63,567 bases of DNA. It comes from DATLMR01 sp035634255. Its GTDB lineage: Bacteria > Acidobacteriota > Blastocatellia > UBA7656. Positions 41,110 through 49,318 of the stretch are shown here, one piece after another. The stretch lies in assembly GCA_035634255.1 (NCBI GenBank), contig DASQDI010000148.1:1-63567 (forward strand), read 5' to 3'. A program made the position numbers and the translations under genes. The notes beneath the pieces are model-generated. The model worked only from the letters and a program-made list of their open reading frames with translations. It did not search any database and was not told where the DNA came from. How positions within the stretch are numbered: the first letter of the stretch is position 1; each line of letters opens with the position of its first letter.

Positions 41110-42117
41110 TCAGCCCGCGGCTTCGGCGGGCAGGAGCCCTTTAATGTCGCGCACGACGCGCGCGACATCTTCCTGGTCCGCAAGAGCCATCATGAAAAAT
41201 TTATAGCCGTTGTGGAAGCAGATCATGCCGTTCGCGAAGAACCATATGCTGGAAAGCATGGGGTTGCCCCCGAGCACGAGGCTGATCGGGAAGCCCGTGA
41301 CGGCGGCCCCGGTGAACGCTTCATAAACCAGGCCGGCGCCCGCCGCGATGCTGAAGGCCCCGAGCAGGGGCGCTCCCACGTACTTCGCCATGTCGCGCTC
41401 GAATTTGACCCGGCTCTGCTCCGCGTCGGAGAGCTTGCCGTCCCGCAGAAGCTCTTCCTGATTCTTCAGGTAAACTTCGTATTTTTCGGAGAGCTTCCTG
41501 AGGCCGTAGGGCACGATGGCCGAATGAAAGAACCAGTTGCCCGCGCCGCCCGCGCCGAGCAGCGTCACGTCGAGCGCCGAGAATGCCGCGCCCGCGCGCG
41601 CGCCCGCGATCAGGGCCAGAGATACGACGGCCGTCTTCCCCGGATTCTCTTTTATCCACTCGCGCGCGGTCGTGACCGCCCCCGACACCGAGTTCGGAAG
41701 TCGCGCGGCCGCGGCGCTAGCCCGCGCGGCCCCCGCCGCGTTGTCGTAATACTTGCGCGCCTCTCCGAAAAGGTCGGTCGCCTTCGACTTGGCTTCGCTC
41801 GCGACCTCGCTCGCCTTTTCCTTGGCCCCCGAGCTGCGCAGGGCCTCTTCGGCCGTGGTCGCCGCTTGGCGCGCGGTCTCGGTCGCCCGCTTCGCGCCCT
41901 CGGAGACCGATTCGCTCACCTTGTGCTCGCGGTCGATGCGGGATGCCTCTTCCTTCGCGACATCGATCCCCGAAGACGCCACCTCGACCCCCTTGCGTAG
42001 CGCGTCGGTGGCGACGCGGGTGCCCTGCTCCACCTTCGATTTGATGTCGTACTTTTCGTTAAGCTCGCGGGCGGCCCGTTCCGCCCGCCGTCTCAGCTCA
42101 TCAAGCTTGCTTGCCAT
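41110..42117 (-). CDS. Membrane protein with long N-terminal coiled coil, unknown family
   Basis: A 335-residue protein. Residues 1-135 are a charged, Ala/Ser-rich amphipathic helix region (LDELRRRAERAARELNEKYD, then TETARQAATTAEEALRSS) like LEA or apolipoprotein-like proteins. Two or three hydrophobic stretches follow: TAVVSLALIAGARAGAAF (about 165-182), a Gly-rich VTLLGAGGAGNWFFHSAIV (about 188) and YVGAPLLGAFSIAAGAGLVY (about 250-270). Family unknown. The ATG is a poor-context start. It may bind membranes or act in stress protection, but nothing shows this directly. Divergent neighbours offer no clue. Confidence 0.55.
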   Translation of the reverse strand: MASKLDELRRRAERAARELNEKYDIKSKVEQGTRVATDALRKGVEVASSGIDVAKEEASRIDREHKVSESVSEGAKRATETARQAATTAEEALRSSGAKEKASEVASEAKSKATDLFGEARKYYDNAAGAARASAAAARLPNSVSGAVTTAREWIKENPGKTAVVSLALIAGARAGAAFSALDVTLLGAGGAGNWFFHSAIVPYGLRKLSEKYEVYLKNQEELLRDGKLSDAEQSRVKFERDMAKYVGAPLLGAFSIAAGAGLVYEAFTGAAVTGFPISLVLGGNPMLSSIWFFANGMICFHNGYKFFMMALADQEDVARVVRDIKGLLPAEAAG

Positions 42118-42220
42118 GGCTTTAGTTTTACTCCTTAGCTTAATCCTACTCCGACCGGGCGGCGATCAGCCACCGAAGATTGATACGTGAAGATAAAAGC
42201 GGCAGTTCCTCGGATTGGAA

Positions 42221-42397
42221 GTGGTCAGTGGTCGGGGGGCAGGGGCCAGAGTCTAAGGAACGGGTTCTTTAAAAAGAGTTCCTGACCCCTGACCTCCGAC
42301 CACCGGCCCCCGTCCGTGAAGAGAGTCTCTCATCAAGAAATACTCCCTTACTTCCTTTAACTCTGATCCCTGACCCCCGGCCACTGACCCCTGATCA
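42221..42397. repeat. Diverged inverted-repeat element
   Basis: The left end (42221-42258, beginning GTGGTCAGTGGTCGGGGGGC) and the right end (about 42358-42397, ending GGCCACTGACCCCTGATCA) are imperfect inverted copies, roughly 80% alike by eye. They share the words CAGTGGTC, CAGGGG and CCTGACCCC with the element at 46453-46609. It fills the gap between the coiled-coil membrane gene and the HDAC gene and ends a few bases before the HDAC stop. It encodes nothing obvious. Confidence 0.55.
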
Positions 42398-42402
42398 GCG
42401 GC

Positions 42403-43305
42403 TCAGGGCTCGAACACCCCTCGGGCGGCCCGGATCGTATTGCAATGGGCTTCGACCGTGTCGTTCACGTCGCGGGCGTAGCCGCCCCCGAGCGTTATCA
42501 CGCAGGGGATCGAGCGGGAGCGGCACTCGGTGAATACGAGCACGTCGCGGCGCAGCAGCCCTTCGTGCGAGAGCGAAAGCTTGCCGAGCCTGTCCCCTTC
42601 GAACGGGTCGACGCCCGCCTGGTAAAAGACTATCTCCGGGCGGAACCTGTCGAGGATCGGGGGGAGGTGATGCGCGAGGGTCGCGAGGTACTCCTCGTCC
42701 TCCGTGCCGTCCGCGAGGCCGACGTCGATGGTGCTCTGTTGCTTCACGAGGGGGTAATTCTTTTCGCCGTGCAGCGAGAGCGTAAAGACCTCCGGGTCGT
42801 CTTTGAAGATGTCGGCCGTCCCGTTCCCCTGATGAACGTCGCAGTCGACGACCGCCGCGCGATTTATCAACCCTTCCGAGCGCAGGACCCGGATGGCTAT
42901 GGCGATGTCGTTCAGCACGCAAAAGCCTTCCCCGTGATCCGCGAAGGCGTGGTGCGTGCCGCCCCCGAGGTTCGCCCCGACGCCGTCGCGCAGGGCCGCG
43001 CGCGCGGCGGAGAGGGTGCCCGCGACCGAGAACCGCGAGCGGCTCACGAGAGATTCCGACCACGGGAGCCCGAGCCTGCGGACCTCGCGCGCGGTGAGCC
43101 GCCCCTCCACCAGGCGGTCGTAATAGTCCGCCGTGTGAACCAGGATTATGTGATCGCGCTCGGCCAGCCTCGGCTCGAAAATCTCAGATGTATTGAGCGT
43201 CCCTTCGCCGACCAGCCGGTCGCGGATCATCGAGTACTTGATGATCGGAAAGGTGTGGTTGTCCGGGAGCCTGATGACGTACCGATGTGAGTAAGAGGCT
43301 TGCAT
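42403..43305 (-). CDS. HDAC-like deacetylase
   Basis: A 300-residue zinc-dependent histone-deacetylase/acetylpolyamine/acetoin-utilisation family enzyme. GGTHHAFADHGEGFCVLND (about 120-138) with the HH catalytic pair, VVDCDVHQGNGTADIFKDD (about 153-171) with zinc Asp and His, and VFYQAGVDPFEGDRLG (about 222) with the second zinc Asp, all present. Bacterial members deacetylate polyamines or small acetylated metabolites. ATG 43305 fits the family start (YSHRYVIRLPDN follows); an alternative at 43338 lies 3 bases beyond the stop of the upstream gene. The pair is probably an operon with the thioesterase gene. Confidence 0.87.
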   Translation of the reverse strand: MQASYSHRYVIRLPDNHTFPIIKYSMIRDRLVGEGTLNTSEIFEPRLAERDHIILVHTADYYDRLVEGRLTAREVRRLGLPWSESLVSRSRFSVAGTLSAARAALRDGVGANLGGGTHHAFADHGEGFCVLNDIAIAIRVLRSEGLINRAAVVDCDVHQGNGTADIFKDDPEVFTLSLHGEKNYPLVKQQSTIDVGLADGTEDEEYLATLAHHLPPILDRFRPEIVFYQAGVDPFEGDRLGKLSLSHEGLLRRDVLVFTECRSRSIPCVITLGGGYARDVNDTVEAHCNTIRAARGVFEP

Positions 43306-43341
43306 GCTAGGGCCGCGGCGCGGGGCGTCGCCCCTCATTCA

Positions 43342-43764
43342 TCATTCATCGTCCGGGGGAGAGTCGCGAATCGGCACCGGCTTCCGGTTGTCGTCGACGG
43401 CGACGTAGACGACCTCGGCCTCGGTGACGCGCACGCGCGTGCCGGGCTGGCTCACGCGGTCCGCTTCGACTATCACTTTCGTCGTGATCGACGTGCGCCC
43501 GACCCTCACGAGCTCGGTGTAGAAGCTGACGAGGTCTCCGACGAAGACGGGGGCCACGAAGACGACTTCATGCATGGCCACGGTGACAAACTTCTTATTC
43601 GTGTGCTTGCGGACTTCAATCGCGGCGGCGAGGTCGATGTAGCTGAGGATGACCCCCCCGAATATGGTCCCATGCGCGTTGGTGTCTTTCGGCATCAGGA
43701 CGACCCGGATGGCCGGGTCCGCGCAGGCATTAAACTCTTCCGACACGGGTTTCGAATCGCTCAT
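43342..43764 (-). CDS. Acyl-CoA thioesterase (YciA/hotdog type)
   Basis: A 140-residue hotdog-fold thioesterase. VLMPKDTNAHGTIFGGVILS (about 22-41) is the family start with the catalytic Asp replaced in context by N-A-H-G-x-x-F-G-G, and VAMHEVVFVAPVFVGDLVSF (about 61-80) follows. YciA-like enzymes hydrolyse short to long acyl-CoAs and keep CoA free. It ends just before the HDAC gene, with 36 bases between the stop and ATG 43305, so they are probably co-transcribed. The ATG has GAG-rich upstream sequence but no ideal ribosome site. Confidence 0.85.
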   Translation of the reverse strand: MSDSKPVSEEFNACADPAIRVVLMPKDTNAHGTIFGGVILSYIDLAAAIEVRKHTNKKFVTVAMHEVVFVAPVFVGDLVSFYTELVRVGRTSITTKVIVEADRVSQPGTRVRVTEAEVVYVAVDDNRKPVPIRDSPPDDE

Positions 43765-43871
43765 AGGTAAAGAGCCTAGCCCCCGCCCGCATCCATGTCA
43801 ACAAACGAACGATTCATCGATCCGCCCCGATGTGATACCTTGAATCTCACGGCAGTCACGGGAGCGTGCGC

Positions 43872-44294
43872 ATGAGCGAGAAGAGAGCGGAGGAGGTCGC
43901 GGCGGGCGGGATAATCTTCACCGGGGGCGAGGAGCCGAAGGTGCTGCTGGTCCACAGGCCGAAGTACGACGACTGGTCCTTCCCCAAAGGCAAGGCCGAA
44001 GCGGGCGAGAGCCTGGAGGCGACCGCCCTGCGGGAGGTGAGAGAGGAGACGGGCCTCGATTGCAGAATAGTCCGCCGCCTCGACCCCGTCCGGTACGAAT
44101 ACCGGTCCCGCAAAGGGCCGCTCAGGAACAAAGTAGTCCATTATTACCTGATGAGTTGCGGAGGCGGGGGAGGCCCGGTGGAACGAGAGACGGTCGCGAA
44201 TGAAGAGGTGGACCGCTTCGAATGGCTCACCGCCTCCGAAGCGTCGGGCAGGCTGAGCTACGAGGCTGACAGGGAGGCCCTGCGCTCTTTATAA
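43872..44294 (+). CDS. NUDIX hydrolase
   Basis: A 140-residue MutT-like protein. The NUDIX box spans about residues 41-63: KGKAEAGESLEATALRE then VREETGL, giving Gx5Ex7REUxEExGU. It hydrolyses a nucleoside diphosphate linked to another group; the pattern ILVHRPKYDDWSFPKG-like start (about 25-42, here LLVHRPKYDDWSFPKG) resembles 8-oxo-dGTP or Ap4A hydrolases. ATG 43872 is preferred to GTG 43866 because GGGAG lies 7 bases upstream. The next gene begins 32 bases later. Substrate not determinable. Confidence 0.9.
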   Translation: MSEKRAEEVAAGGIIFTGGEEPKVLLVHRPKYDDWSFPKGKAEAGESLEATALREVREETGLDCRIVRRLDPVRYEYRSRKGPLRNKVVHYYLMSCGGGGGPVERETVANEEVDRFEWLTASEASGRLSYEADREALRSL

Positions 44295-44326
44295 TGAGCG
44301 GCGCGCTTCCATGAGAGGAGAGATTA

Positions 44327-45130
44327 ATGGCTGACAAGAGGCCGATTGTGACTCTGACGACGGATTTCGGGGAAGCCGATTATTTCGTGCCCGCGGTGAA
44401 GGGGTCGATACTCGCGGTCAACCCGGAGGCCGAACTGGTCGATATAACTCACCTGATCCCGCCACATGACATCTACGCGGCGGCCTTCACTCTCATGTGC
44501 TGTTACAAGGACTTCCCGAGGTGGACGACCCACGTCGCCGTGGTGGACCCCGGAGTCGGGTCGCCGCGCCGCCCGATCATGGTGATGACCGACGAGTACA
44601 ATTTCATCGGGCCGGACAACGGGATCTTCAGCTACGTGTACCAGCGCGAGACCGTTAACAGGATCGTCCACCTGAACGTCCAGCATTACTACCGCGTCCC
44701 CACGTCGAAGACCTTTCATGGCAGGGACATCTTCGGGCCGTGCGCGGGGTACGTGTCGAAGCTCGTCGATTGGCGGAAGATGGGCGAGGAGATAAGCGAC
44801 CCCGTTAAATTCAACATCCCCACGCCCGCCGTCCTGCCGACGGGGGAGGTCCGCGGGCACGTTCTGCACATAGACCGCTTCGGGAACGTGATCACCAACA
44901 TCTCGCAGAACGAACTGCCGGAAGACCGCGCCAGCGCGGGCGCCCGCGTCAGGATTGGCAAGCACGAGGCCGCGCGCGTGCTGACCCACTTCGCCGAGGC
45001 GGGCAATAACGAGCTGTTCGCCTACTTCGGCAGCGCCGGGCTGCTTGAGATCGCCGTCTCCCGCCAGCCCGCTGCGCGCCTGACTGAGGCGCGGCGCGGG
45101 ATGGAAGTCGAGGTGGTTTTGCCCTCCTGA
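44327..45130 (+). CDS. SAM hydroxide adenosyltransferase (DUF62 family)
   Basis: A 267-residue protein of the duf62 family, related to fluorinase and chlorinase but splitting S-adenosylmethionine with water to adenosine and methionine. TLTTDFGEADYFVPAVKG (8-25) is the family N-terminus with the catalytic Asp. AFTLMCCYKDFPRWTTHVAV and DPGVGSPRRPIMV (about 80) plus FIGPDNGIFSYVY (about 93-105) are conserved. The C-terminal domain has RFGNVITNIS. AGAGGAGA-like ribosome site precedes ATG 44327. It lies 32 bases after the NUDIX gene, so the two may form an operon. Confidence 0.9.
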   Translation: MADKRPIVTLTTDFGEADYFVPAVKGSILAVNPEAELVDITHLIPPHDIYAAAFTLMCCYKDFPRWTTHVAVVDPGVGSPRRPIMVMTDEYNFIGPDNGIFSYVYQRETVNRIVHLNVQHYYRVPTSKTFHGRDIFGPCAGYVSKLVDWRKMGEEISDPVKFNIPTPAVLPTGEVRGHVLHIDRFGNVITNISQNELPEDRASAGARVRIGKHEAARVLTHFAEAGNNELFAYFGSAGLLEIAVSRQPAARLTEARRGMEVEVVLPS

Positions 45131-45225
45131 AGGCCGGCCCGCGGAAGGCCGACCCGCCGTTTCGAGGGCGCTCCGGGGGGCCGAATCCGCGCCCGCGACC
45201 GGGCGGCCACTTGACTGTCTCTTGA

Positions 45226-45254
45226 TTGACACTGTTGCGCCGCTCGCCTATTCT
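45226..45254 (+). promoter_or_regulatory. Promoter of the citrate synthase gene
   Basis: -35 TTGACA (45226-45231), 17-base spacer and -10 TATTCT (45249-45254). Transcription would begin near 45261, about 55 bases before ATG 45316, which supports that start and argues against starts at 45226 or 45265. Confidence 0.7.
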
Positions 45255-45315
45255 AGGATATTGGATGAAGGCACAAGATCCCACAGAGAACAACGCACTG
45301 AAAGGAAAGAACAAG

Positions 45316-46449
45316 ATGTCGAGTGAAGCCAATGTCGCCAAGGCGGGCCTCGAAGGAATCGTCGCTGCGCAGTCGTCGATCAGCGATGTCAACGGGCAGG
45401 AAGGCAAGCTGATTTATGCCGGCTATGACATACACGACCTGGCCGAGCACGCGACTTTCGAAGAGGTCATATACCTGCTGTGGAACGGCAAGCTGCCGAC
45501 CCGCGCCGAGCTTGACCAGCTCAAGACGGAACTCGCCAAAGAGACAGGACTTCCCCCGGAGATTCAGCAACTCATCAACTCCGTCCCGAAGGACGTGAAC
45601 CCGATGGACATGCTCCGAACGGTCGTCTCGGCCCTCGCGTTCTACGACCCGGACGGCGGCGACATGTCGCGCGAGGCGAACGTGCGCAAGGCCATAAGGC
45701 TGACGGCGAAATTCCCGACCATAGTCACCACTTTTCAGAGGATCCGCAACGGCGAAGAGCCGGTCCAGCCGAGGGAAGACCTTTCGATAGCGGGCAACTT
45801 CCTCTACACCCTCCGCGGGCAGGCCCCCGACGAGGTGGCGGTGCGGACGATGGACGTGGCCTTGATCCTGCACGCCGACCACGAGCTGAACGCCTCGACC
45901 TTCGCGGCGCGGGTGACCGCGGCCACCCTCTCCGACATGTACTCGTCCATAGTCTCCGCCATCGGGACCCTCAAGGGGCCGCTCCACGGCGGGGCGAACG
46001 AGGGCGTGATCAAGAACCTGCTTGAGATCGGCAGCGTCGAAAACGTCGAGGCGTGGGTCCACGACGCCCTGGCCAACAAGGAGAAGATCATGGGCTTCGG
46101 CCACCGCGTCTACCGCACGGAAGACCCGCGCGCCACGCACCTGCGCGAGATGTCGGGCCAGCTTGGAGAGCGGACCGGCGAGAGGAAGTGGTACGACATG
46201 TCGAGGAAGATGGAAGAGGTCATGCTCCGCGAGAAGAAGCTCAACCCGAACGTCGATTTCTACTCCGCTTCGACCTATTACGCCATGGGGATACCGACCG
46301 ACCTCTTCACGCCCATATTCGCGTGCAGCCGAATATCGGGCTGGACCGCGCACGTGCTCGAACAGTACGAGAACAACAGGCTGATCCGCCCGCGCGCCGA
46401 ATACGTCGGCCCTCGCGGCCTGAAGTACGTCCCCATCGGGGAAAGATGA
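45316..46449 (+). CDS. gltA: Citrate synthase (or 2-methylcitrate synthase)
   Basis: A 377-residue enzyme condensing acetyl-CoA and oxaloacetate. Motifs include GLEGIVAAQSSISDVNG (about 10-26), LHADHELNASTFAARV (about 187) with an active-site His, GPLHGGANEGVIKNLLEI (about 219-236), GFGHRVYRTEDPRA (about 257-270) and VDFYSASTYYAMGIP (about 311-325) with the catalytic Asp. The short Gram-positive/archaeal type length means that 2-methylcitrate synthase is also possible. GAAAGGAA lies just before ATG 45316. It has its own promoter at 45226-45254. Directly after its stop begins the inverted-repeat element. Confidence 0.92.
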   Translation: MSSEANVAKAGLEGIVAAQSSISDVNGQEGKLIYAGYDIHDLAEHATFEEVIYLLWNGKLPTRAELDQLKTELAKETGLPPEIQQLINSVPKDVNPMDMLRTVVSALAFYDPDGGDMSREANVRKAIRLTAKFPTIVTTFQRIRNGEEPVQPREDLSIAGNFLYTLRGQAPDEVAVRTMDVALILHADHELNASTFAARVTAATLSDMYSSIVSAIGTLKGPLHGGANEGVIKNLLEIGSVENVEAWVHDALANKEKIMGFGHRVYRTEDPRATHLREMSGQLGERTGERKWYDMSRKMEEVMLREKKLNPNVDFYSASTYYAMGIPTDLFTPIFACSRISGWTAHVLEQYENNRLIRPRAEYVGPRGLKYVPIGER

Positions 46450-46452
46450 GGG

Positions 46453-46609
46453 CAGGGGCCGGTGGCCAGTGGTCAGGATTCAGGGGAGGGAGGGGATTCT
46501 ATAAAGAGAGCCTCTTATCATCACTGACCCCCGGCCTCTGACCACTGACCACTATTAGAAACGCTTCTTCATTAGCCCCTGAATCCTGACCACTGGCCAC
46601 CGGCCCCTG
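46453..46609. repeat. Inverted-repeat element with perfect 34-base arms
   Basis: Arms 46453-46486 and 46576-46609 are exact reverse complements over 34 bases, separated by 89 bases. The element lies 3 bases after the citrate synthase stop and its right arm encodes the last 11 residues of the sugar kinase gene (GAGGQWSGFRG). The inside contains further copies of the same words (CTGACCACTGACCAC). It looks like a MITE or REP-type non-coding repeat and could also fold into a long hairpin ending both convergent transcripts. Confidence 0.75.
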
Positions 46610-47687
46610 ACGCCCCTTCCAACAACTCCCTGAGCCGCTCGAACCTCCCCAGCGAACTGATCGAGATGATCGCCCTTTCAATCGCCGGCCGGATGTAATC
46701 GACGTAGGTCAGGTTGTTGAGCGCGGCGGCCTGATACGAATACGTACCGACCGCCTTCAGCATCCTCTGAACGTTCATCAACTCAAACTCGGTTCGGAAC
46801 TCTTCGGCGTCGGCCAGAGGCTCGCTCGACCGCGCCTTCATCTCGATGAATTTCTCGATCAGGCTCGCGCTCAACTCGCCTTCGAGCGACGTGTAAGGGT
46901 CGTTCACGAGCGAGGCGAGGTCGTAGCTCGCGGGCCCCATTCGCGCGTCCTGATGATCTATGATGAACATCGCCTTGCCTACCATCATCAGGTTCCGCGC
47001 GTGATAGTCCCTGTGAGTGAGCACGCGCGGGCGGGCCGCTAGCTCGGAGCAGATCGACCGGAAGTCCTTCTGCACGCCGTTCGCCATCGCCGAGTCCATC
47101 TTCACCCCGAGGTACCGCGTGAAATAGTTCGCGAAGAAGAAGCCGAGCTCCCACCTGAGCTTGGCCTCGTCGAAGGCCAGGTGCCTCGCGACGTAGTCCG
47201 AGCCCGAGGCGAGACCCGTGGCCTCCTGTATCTTCACTATGAGCTCGATTGCGCGCTCGTACGCGCTGGCCGTCTCCGCGGCGGAATGCCCCCCGAGCCA
47301 GTCCTGCAGGCGCGCGTCCCCCACGTCCTCGAACAGCATGGCGCGGTCGGGCCCGGAGACCGCTAGTATTTGAGGTACGGGGAGGCCGGCTTCGAGAAAG
47401 AGCTTCGTCGCCTCGATGTGCGCGCAGGGGTCGTTGGCGAACGTCAGGCGCGCGGACGGGTTCGCCGCCTCCATCCGCGCCAGACGGTCCACGACCCGCT
47501 CGTTCTCGTCGAAAGGCTCAGAGTAAATCGAGACGACTAGAGTCGATTCGCCCGCGCGGGCGCGGTAGTAGGCGCGGGTGGAAGCGTCGCCCGTCAGTTG
47601 TATGATCGACACCTGTTCGACCTCTGCCTTCAGTTGCCGCGCGGCAAGCTCGACCACGCGGGGTGAGAGTTTTTCTTCGGTAGACAT
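46572..47687 (-). CDS. amgK: AmgK-like anomeric sugar kinase (APH fold)
   Basis: A 371-residue phosphotransferase of the aminoglycoside-phosphotransferase fold. AmgK phosphorylates MurNAc or GlcNAc at C1 during peptidoglycan recycling. LTHRDYHARNLMMVGKAMFI (about 222-241) is the catalytic loop, DHQDARMGPASYDLASLVND (about 243-262) the metal-binding DFG equivalent, and MLFEDVGDARLQDWL precedes it. The adjacent downstream partner gene on the same strand is the uridylyltransferase, 15 bases away, the pair known from Pseudomonas AmgK-MurU. The C-terminal 11 residues are encoded by the inverted repeat and are probably a recent extension; the original stop was likely replaced. Confidence 0.82.
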   Translation of the reverse strand: MSTEEKLSPRVVELAARQLKAEVEQVSIIQLTGDASTRAYYRARAGESTLVVSIYSEPFDENERVVDRLARMEAANPSARLTFANDPCAHIEATKLFLEAGLPVPQILAVSGPDRAMLFEDVGDARLQDWLGGHSAAETASAYERAIELIVKIQEATGLASGSDYVARHLAFDEAKLRWELGFFFANYFTRYLGVKMDSAMANGVQKDFRSICSELAARPRVLTHRDYHARNLMMVGKAMFIIDHQDARMGPASYDLASLVNDPYTSLEGELSASLIEKFIEMKARSSEPLADAEEFRTEFELMNVQRMLKAVGTYSYQAAALNNLTYVDYIRPAIERAIISISSLGRFERLRELLEGASGAGGQWSGFRG

Positions 47688-47702
47688 ATTTTGAATAAAG
47701 CC

Positions 47703-48653
47703 TCAGAGCGGGACGATGAGGTTATCTCCGACCACCTCCCCGCGCTCCATCTCTTTCACCACGTCGCGCCGCACGACGACGGCGCGCTCGACCCGCGCGC
47801 CTTCGGGTATGCGCACCCCGTCGCCGATGATGGCATGATTGATCCGCGCGCCCTCCGCGACCGACACGCGGTCCCACAGGACCGACTCCGAAACGTCGGC
47901 CCCTTCCTCGATCATGCAACCCGAGCCGCGCACGAAGGAGTCTCCCCGCCTTGAGGCGAAAAGGAGGCTGGCTTCGAGGTAGCGGTCGAGCGTGCTCATC
48001 TCGTACCAGTAGCCCGAGTCCACGTGGGCCATCACGGTCTCGCCGGCTTCGATGGCCTTGGGGTATACGTCCACGGTCGAATGCGAAAAGCGGTTGCGCG
48101 GAATGAAGTCGAAGACGCGGGGCGAGAGCACCTGAACCCCCGTGAACATCAGCAGGGGCGCGACCGACTCGGCTGTCGGGAACCCCGCGAACCTTTTTAT
48201 CCGCCCACGCTCGTCCACCTCGACGATGCTGAACCGCTCGCCCGCGGCATTCTCGCGCAGCACGAGGGTGGCTATGGCCTCCTGCTCGCGGTGGGTCCGG
48301 ATGGCCGCGCCGAGGTCGATGTCCGTCACGATCTTCCCGTTTATCACGACGAAGTCCTCGCCCATCAGAGAGTCGCGCACTTTATCCATGGCCCCGCTCG
48401 TGCCGAGTATCTCGTCTTCGAGCGAGTATTGGATGCGCACCCCGAGGCGCGAGCCGTCCCCGAGGGCGTGGCGGACCGAGTCGGGCTGGTGGTGCAGGTT
48501 GATTATGATGTCGCGGATGCCGAACGAGGCGAGGTACTCAACCGAGTAGCAGATAAGAGGGCGGTTGAGAAAGGGGATGGCCGGCTTGGTGCGGTCTTCC
48601 GTCAAGGGCCAGAGCCGTGTGCCGAACCCCGCGGCTAAAATCATCGCTTTCAT
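47703..48653 (-). CDS. murU: MurU-like nucleotidyltransferase with left-handed helix tail
   Basis: A 316-residue sugar nucleotidyltransferase. KAMILAAGFGTRLWPLTEDR (2-21) is the nucleotide-binding signature, KPAIPFLNRPLICYSVEYL follows, and NGKIVTDIDLGAAI holds a metal Asp. In Pseudomonas MurU makes UDP-MurNAc from MurNAc-1-phosphate and is about 220 residues long. This protein has about 75 more residues (SGCMIEEGADVSESVLWDRV, ARINHAIIGDGVRIPEGARV) forming a left-handed beta helix, as in GlmU or mannose-1-phosphate guanylyltransferase. The neighbouring AmgK gene supports the MurNAc role; GDP-mannose or dTDP-glucose synthesis is the alternative. Confidence 0.75.
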   Translation of the reverse strand: MKAMILAAGFGTRLWPLTEDRTKPAIPFLNRPLICYSVEYLASFGIRDIIINLHHQPDSVRHALGDGSRLGVRIQYSLEDEILGTSGAMDKVRDSLMGEDFVVINGKIVTDIDLGAAIRTHREQEAIATLVLRENAAGERFSIVEVDERGRIKRFAGFPTAESVAPLLMFTGVQVLSPRVFDFIPRNRFSHSTVDVYPKAIEAGETVMAHVDSGYWYEMSTLDRYLEASLLFASRRGDSFVRGSGCMIEEGADVSESVLWDRVSVAEGARINHAIIGDGVRIPEGARVERAVVVRRDVVKEMERGEVVGDNLIVPL

Positions 48654-48736
48654 AAATTGCTTGACCGAAACTGCTTGATCGAAATCGCCTCGCGGGCGGG
48701 CGCGGGCTGGCTCAACGGGTCCCGAGAGAGCCGGGC

Positions 48737-49318
48737 TTAACGCGCGCCCGACGCCCCAAAAATCAGGTCCTCCAGCGGAACCCCTCTCGCCTCGCAGCGC
48801 GCCGCCTGTAGCTCGGGGTAGCTTTCGCGGATCACCTCCTCCGCCGAAAAGCCGGCCCTCTCCAGCACGCTCGTGACGAGAATCTCTTCCCCTTCGATTT
48901 CTATGAAATTGCCAATGGGGAGCTCGTCATAGGTGACTTCGACCTCCTGCCCGCCGAGCGTCAGGGCGTAAACGGTGCGGTATTTCTGGTACCTGAACGC
49001 GCGGTAGAACCCCAGCCGCTCGAACAACTCAACCATCCGCTCCGGCTCGCTCGTCTCGCTTTCGATCTCTTCCCGGACCTTTAGGAGCGAACCCGCGTCA
49101 TTCAGCGCCGCGCCTTTGTAGGTCACCAGCCCGCGCCCGTTCACCGCCCGCACGCGCAGGGCGGCGCCCCGCCTGAAGAGCTTCCGGTCGGGAGAGTCGA
49201 GCAGCCAGTTGTCCTCGAAGTGTCGCGGCTTTTCGAGGGCGAGATCGAACCCGGCCTTCCGAAGTCTGTCGAGGTCATCGCAGGCCAGCTTAACTTCGAT
49301 CTCGAACGTTGTCTCCAT
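48737..49318 (-). CDS. CYTH domain protein (class IV adenylate cyclase type)
   Basis: A 193-residue CYTH-fold protein. FEIEVKLAC (5-13) contains the ExExK motif that binds metal-triphosphate. LDSPDRKLFRRGAALRVRAV (about 41-60) and LVTYKGAALNDAGSLLKVRE (about 65-84) are the expected basic and Lys/Glu strands; the last part reads VEVTYDELPIGNFIEIEGEE. CYTH proteins are adenylate cyclases (CyaB), thiamine triphosphatases or inorganic triphosphatases; the LDSPDR and GNFIEIEG pieces fit the CyaB-like branch. The ATG 49318 stands 83 bases before the start of murU on the same strand, so an operon is possible. Confidence 0.8.
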   Translation of the reverse strand: METTFEIEVKLACDDLDRLRKAGFDLALEKPRHFEDNWLLDSPDRKLFRRGAALRVRAVNGRGLVTYKGAALNDAGSLLKVREEIESETSEPERMVELFERLGFYRAFRYQKYRTVYALTLGGQEVEVTYDELPIGNFIEIEGEEILVTSVLERAGFSAEEVIRESYPELQAARCEARGVPLEDLIFGASGAR

